The notes beneath the pieces are model-generated. The model was not told the origin of the DNA. It ran no database searches and saw nothing but the letters and a program-made list of their open reading frames with translations. A stretch of 64,000 nucleotides of DNA from Kitasatospora humi (lineage in GTDB: Bacteria; Actinomycetota; Actinomycetes; Streptomycetales; Streptomycetaceae): assembly GCF_020907985.1 (NCBI RefSeq), contig NZ_JAJJPA010000017.1, positions 62,001-126,000 of the forward strand. Reading direction: 5' to 3'. The translations under genes were made by a program, and so were the position numbers. Shown here piece by piece: positions 61,229-64,000 of this stretch (position 1 is the first letter of the stretch; every line of letters begins with the position of its first letter).

Positions 61229-62242
61229 TCAGCTCGCCGGGAAGTCGAAGGTGTAGCCCTGCTGGACCAGCCACGGCAGCAGCTGGGCCAGCGCCGCGAC
61301 GCTCTGGGAGCGGTCGCCGCCGCCGTCGTGCATCAGGATGATGCCGCCGGGCTTCAGCTCGCTCTTGGCATTGGCCAGGATCTGGTCCACGCCGGGCCGG
61401 GCCCAGTCGCGGGTGTCCACGGTCCAGCCGAGCGGGCGCAGTCCGTCCTGGACGGCGATCTGGCGGTTGGCCGTGCTGAAGTCGCCGCCGGGTGCGCGGA
61501 ACCAGCTGACCTGGGTGCCCGGGCCGCCGGCCCTGGTGATCATGTCCTTGGCGGCGGTTATCTCGTAGGTCTGCTTGTCGAGCGGGAGCGTGTGCATCGG
61601 CTGCGGGTGGTGCACGGTGTGGTCGCACAGCCGGTTGCCGTCGGCCACGATCCGCTTCACCAGCGCGGGGTTGGCGCTGGCCTGCGGACCGATCTCGCAG
61701 AAGGTCGCCTTGGCGTGGTACTGGTCGAGCAGGTCGAGGATCTGGCCGGTGTACGGGCCCGGGCCGTCGTCGAAGGTGAGGGCGACGGTCTTGCCGCCGG
61801 CCGCGCCGCTCGCGGTGCGGTAGACGACCGAGGTGCCCGGGGCGTCGGGCGCCGGGCGCGGGGCGGCCGCCGTGGTGGCGGGGGCCTGGTTGCCTGAGGG
61901 CTGTCCCGGGGCCGGGGTGCCGGTCGTGCCGCCGCTGGGCGTGCCGGGGGCCGGAGCACTCGCCGAGCCGGTGGCCGGCCCGCTCGGGCTGCTGCTGGTC
62001 GAGCTCGCCGAGCCCGAGGGAGTCGCGCCCGCCGCGCCCGATCCCGCCGCGCCAGTGCTCGCCGCGCCCGAGGGGGTCGCGCCGGCGGACGCCGACCCCG
62101 AGGGGCCCGCGGCCGGCGTGCCGACTGCCTGGCCGGACCCGCCCGAGCCCGGGCCGCATGCGCAGGCCAGGGCGAGCGTGAGGGCAGCCACGCAGCCGGC
62201 GGCGGCGCGACGGAGCACGGTGCGGTGGGTGCGGACCGGCAT
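61229..62242 (-). CDS. exported polysaccharide deacetylase (NodB fold)
   Basis: A 337-residue exported protein. The signal peptide ends in LTLALACACGPG, so it is probably lipid-anchored at C27 or C29. Residues about 35-135 are a Ser/Gly/Ala/Pro/Thr linker. The NodB domain is complete: TFDDGPGPYT (base Asp and metal Asp), CDHTVHHPQP with the metal His pair, WFRAPGGDFS, LGWTVDTRDWARPG and ILMHDGGGDRS. It deacetylates peptidoglycan or chitin-like polymers at the surface. AGGAG precedes ATG 62242. Confidence 0.92.
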   Translation of the reverse strand: MPVRTHRTVLRRAAAGCVAALTLALACACGPGSGGSGQAVGTPAAGPSGSASAGATPSGAASTGAAGSGAAGATPSGSASSTSSSPSGPATGSASAPAPGTPSGGTTGTPAPGQPSGNQAPATTAAAPRPAPDAPGTSVVYRTASGAAGGKTVALTFDDGPGPYTGQILDLLDQYHAKATFCEIGPQASANPALVKRIVADGNRLCDHTVHHPQPMHTLPLDKQTYEITAAKDMITRAGGPGTQVSWFRAPGGDFSTANRQIAVQDGLRPLGWTVDTRDWARPGVDQILANAKSELKPGGIILMHDGGGDRSQSVAALAQLLPWLVQQGYTFDFPAS

Positions 62243-62439
62243 GCGACGACTCCTGACGTCCTGGGGTGGGGTCGGCCGCACCGGAACCGGTTGCGGCCGC
62301 TCCCTACGACGATGACGGCGCGGTCCGCAGTTCCGAAATGCTGAGAGGATTGTGAGAGCTATCTCACCAATCCTGGGAGTTCACCCAGGTTCGGTGCGGG
62401 GCGCCGCCCCGGAGCCCGCCACCGGCCCGCGCGCACCGC

Positions 62440-63357
62440 TCAGAACGCGTACCAGCGCACCGACCGGTCGGCGTCGCGCAGCGAAGCCACCCGGCGGCGG
62501 AATTCGGCCAGCGCGGCCGGGTCCCCCGCCACCCGCTGCGCCAGCCAGGCGGTGCCGGCGACCTCCCGGGCGTCGCGGAGCACCGGGTAGCCGGCCCAGT
62601 CGCGCACGTCCCAGCCGTAACTGCGCGTGAAGGCGAGGTAGTCGTCCTCCGGCAGGCCGTAGCGGTGGTGGCTGACCGACAGCACCACCAGGTCGTGCTC
62701 GCGCAGATCGTCGGAGACGGTCTCCAGATCCAGCAGGATCGGCCCGTGCGGGCCCAGGTGGACGTTGCGCGGCAGTGCGTCGCCGTGGATCACACCGGTG
62801 CGCAGCATCGGCACCAGTTCGGCCATCGCCGCCCGCTGCTCGTCGCGCCGCCGCAGCAGGAACGCCACATCGGCCGGATCCAGTGCGTCGCCGCCGGACC
62901 GCAGCCACCGCTCCACCGGTGCCAGCAGCTCCCGGCGGGGCAGCTCCTGCCCGCGCGCCTCGACGGGCGGGCCGGGCAGCAGGTGCAGGGCCCGCAGGAG
63001 CGGCCCGAGGTCGGCGGCCGTGGTCGGCCGCACTGCCGGCGCCAGCCGGTGCCAGAAGCTGACCGGGTGGCCGTCCGCCGGCTGCTCGGCCAGGTCGTCG
63101 GCGGGCCGGACTACCGGGATGCCCACCCCGTCCAGCCAGCGGGCCACGGCCAGCTCGCGCGCGGTGCGCTCGGCCAGCTTCCGGGCCCGGGCCACCTTGG
63201 CGACCACGGCGGGGGCGCCGAGGTCGAAGACCGCGTTCTCGCCCAGTGCGAGCAGCCGGGCGCCGGCCGGGTCGGGCAGGCCGGCCTCGGCACAGGCCTG
63301 CGCCAGCAGGACGCGGGCCCGCTGCTCGTCGAAGGGCGGTTCGTGGGGCGTGTGCAT
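62440..63357 (-). CDS. aminoglycoside phosphotransferase-fold protein
   Basis: A 305-residue APH-type kinase-like protein. The catalytic loop TGVIHGDALPRNVHLGPHGP and DFG-equivalent LLDLETVSDDLREHDL are present. The N-lobe has LGENAVFDLGAPAVVAKVAR with the ATP-binding Lys. Homologues include homoserine kinases and resistance enzymes, but many phosphorylate unknown small molecules. It appears monocistronic and no resistance function can be claimed. Confidence 0.85.
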   Translation of the reverse strand: MHTPHEPPFDEQRARVLLAQACAEAGLPDPAGARLLALGENAVFDLGAPAVVAKVARARKLAERTARELAVARWLDGVGIPVVRPADDLAEQPADGHPVSFWHRLAPAVRPTTAADLGPLLRALHLLPGPPVEARGQELPRRELLAPVERWLRSGGDALDPADVAFLLRRRDEQRAAMAELVPMLRTGVIHGDALPRNVHLGPHGPILLDLETVSDDLREHDLVVLSVSHHRYGLPEDDYLAFTRSYGWDVRDWAGYPVLRDAREVAGTAWLAQRVAGDPAALAEFRRRVASLRDADRSVRWYAF

Positions 63358-63986
63358 GCCTACGAACCTACCCGCCGTTCCCGACCTCGGGAACGGTCGG
63401 TTCCGGTCGGCCTGAGTACCCGTCAGTTGATCACCGGCCTCGGTAGCGCTGCCGTGGGCCCGCAGCCGCCGCCGCGGGGTGGGGCGTCGGTGCGGCGGCC
63501 TTCCGCTCCGGGTGCCCGGTCGCCGCGGTCGGGTCGTGCGGCCGGTCGGCGATCGGCGGCAATCGGCCCGAGCGGTGGTGGAGTTGACGGGCGATCCGGC
63601 CGACGGGTGAGCAGTGCGTCGGGGTTTCCCCCTGGGGTCGAGGTGGGGTCATCCCTGGTATTCGCTCCACCTTGGGTACGGGCGGAAGTCCACCCTGAGG
63701 GGGAGGGATCTCCACCCGAGGGACGAGGTCCGCGGCGGGGGCGGCAGGACAGGATGGGTACGGGGCAGCAAACGGGCCCTCGGGGGAAACGTCACGACGT
63801 GGTCCAGGGACGGCGCCGGCACTGCTCGTAAAGTCACTTGCCGGGCGGCCAGTAAGTTCTCGTATGATGCTTCTCCTCATCACTTACCTGCCGACCGGCT
63901 AAGGTCCGCGACCTAGCCACAACCCGTCGCCCGGCGTCCCCGTCCCCCAGGGCTGCGGTGAACCATGCCAGGAGGCATTGGAAGCC
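63358..63986. promoter_or_regulatory. long upstream region with candidate -10 box
   Basis: No ORF in this 630-nt stretch is convincing; the longer frames are low-complexity shadows. A good -10 box TATGAT lies at 63863-63868, with a possible TTGCCG at 63838-63843 (19-nt spacer, long). A block of interrupted GGGGA/TCCCC sequence (63600-63720) may be structured. It probably drives the gene at 63987 with a leader of about 115 nt. Confidence 0.4.
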
Positions 63987-64000
63987 ATGTTCCACCGAAT
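63987..64000 (+). CDS. 5' end of an unidentified gene, cut by the window
   Basis: ATG at 63987 (MFHR...) follows AGGAGG (63970-63975) with an 11-nt spacer, so translation probably starts here; only four to five codons are visible. An ATG at 63965 in another frame is the alternative. No function can be assigned. Confidence 0.45.

Noticed and set aside
63431..63883. A leftward 150-residue open frame before the window end
   Set aside because: It is low-complexity, lacks a ribosome-binding site and overlaps the promoter region of the gene at the edge.

Overview
This is a GC-rich actinomycete chromosome segment, most likely from Streptomyces, Kitasatospora or a close relative. Third codon positions are almost all G/C. 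Two modules of the streptomycete XRE-DUF5753 type are present, one with DUF397 and ATPase partners. Several transcripts look leaderless, and the order pyk, pdtaR-like regulator, liv operon, polA, rpsA, coaE matches the core-chromosome order I know from actinobacteria. No phage, insertion sequence, CRISPR array or biosynthetic gene cluster was recognised.

Layout. 0.1-5.5 kb is accessory: an anti-sigma-like ATPase, a CYTH-domain enzyme with a radical SAM protein as a tight pair, an orphan XRE-DUF5753 regulator, an aldehyde dehydrogenase and a small unknown gene, closed by a perfect 23-bp terminator hairpin. 5.5-10.8 kb runs leftward: a Tat-exported metallophosphatase and a three-gene set of a membrane-anchored binding protein, a binding-protein/VWA lipoprotein and a small membrane protein. 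11-35 kb is mostly core: pyruvate kinase, a glycosyltransferase, a stand-alone HTH-LAGLIDADG gene beside a compact CAA-anticodon tRNA, an ANTAR response regulator, livKHMGF, a PaaI thioesterase, polA, a Uma2 protein, hrpB, a methyltransferase, rpsA, an MMPL exporter with a MarR regulator, coaE and a VOC protein.

35-46 kb is accessory again: a decayed pterin dehydratase/VOC pseudogene, a DUF574 methyltransferase, a maltokinase-cap protein, a secreted alpha-amylase with a one-base deletion in its starch-binding domain, a WXG100-type (type VII secretion) operon, a MOSC protein, a fatty-acid desaturase, and a WhiJ/AbaA-like DUF397/XRE/ATPase trio around a TGCA-rich operator. 46-54 kb holds soxR diverging across a perfect SoxR box from a split transketolase, then the glgX-treY-treZ route from glycogen to trehalose. 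54-64 kb holds a HEPN-type protein, an iron-box-controlled EfeU-EfeO fusion with EfeB, a lipoprotein with a coding minisatellite, an exonuclease, a 33-nt tandem repeat, a polysaccharide deacetylase, a phosphotransferase-fold protein and a long regulatory region before a gene starting at the right edge.

Genes that work together: livKHMGF imports branched-chain amino acids or related solutes; glgX, treY and treZ turn glycogen into trehalose; efeUO and efeB take up ferrous iron; the two transketolase halves form one enzyme probably tied to redox stress through SoxR; the WXG operon resembles a substrate and accessory set for a secretion machine encoded elsewhere. Start codons were picked from ribosome-binding sites and family N-termini and often differ from the longest open frame. 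All family assignments are from reading the sequence, with no database search.
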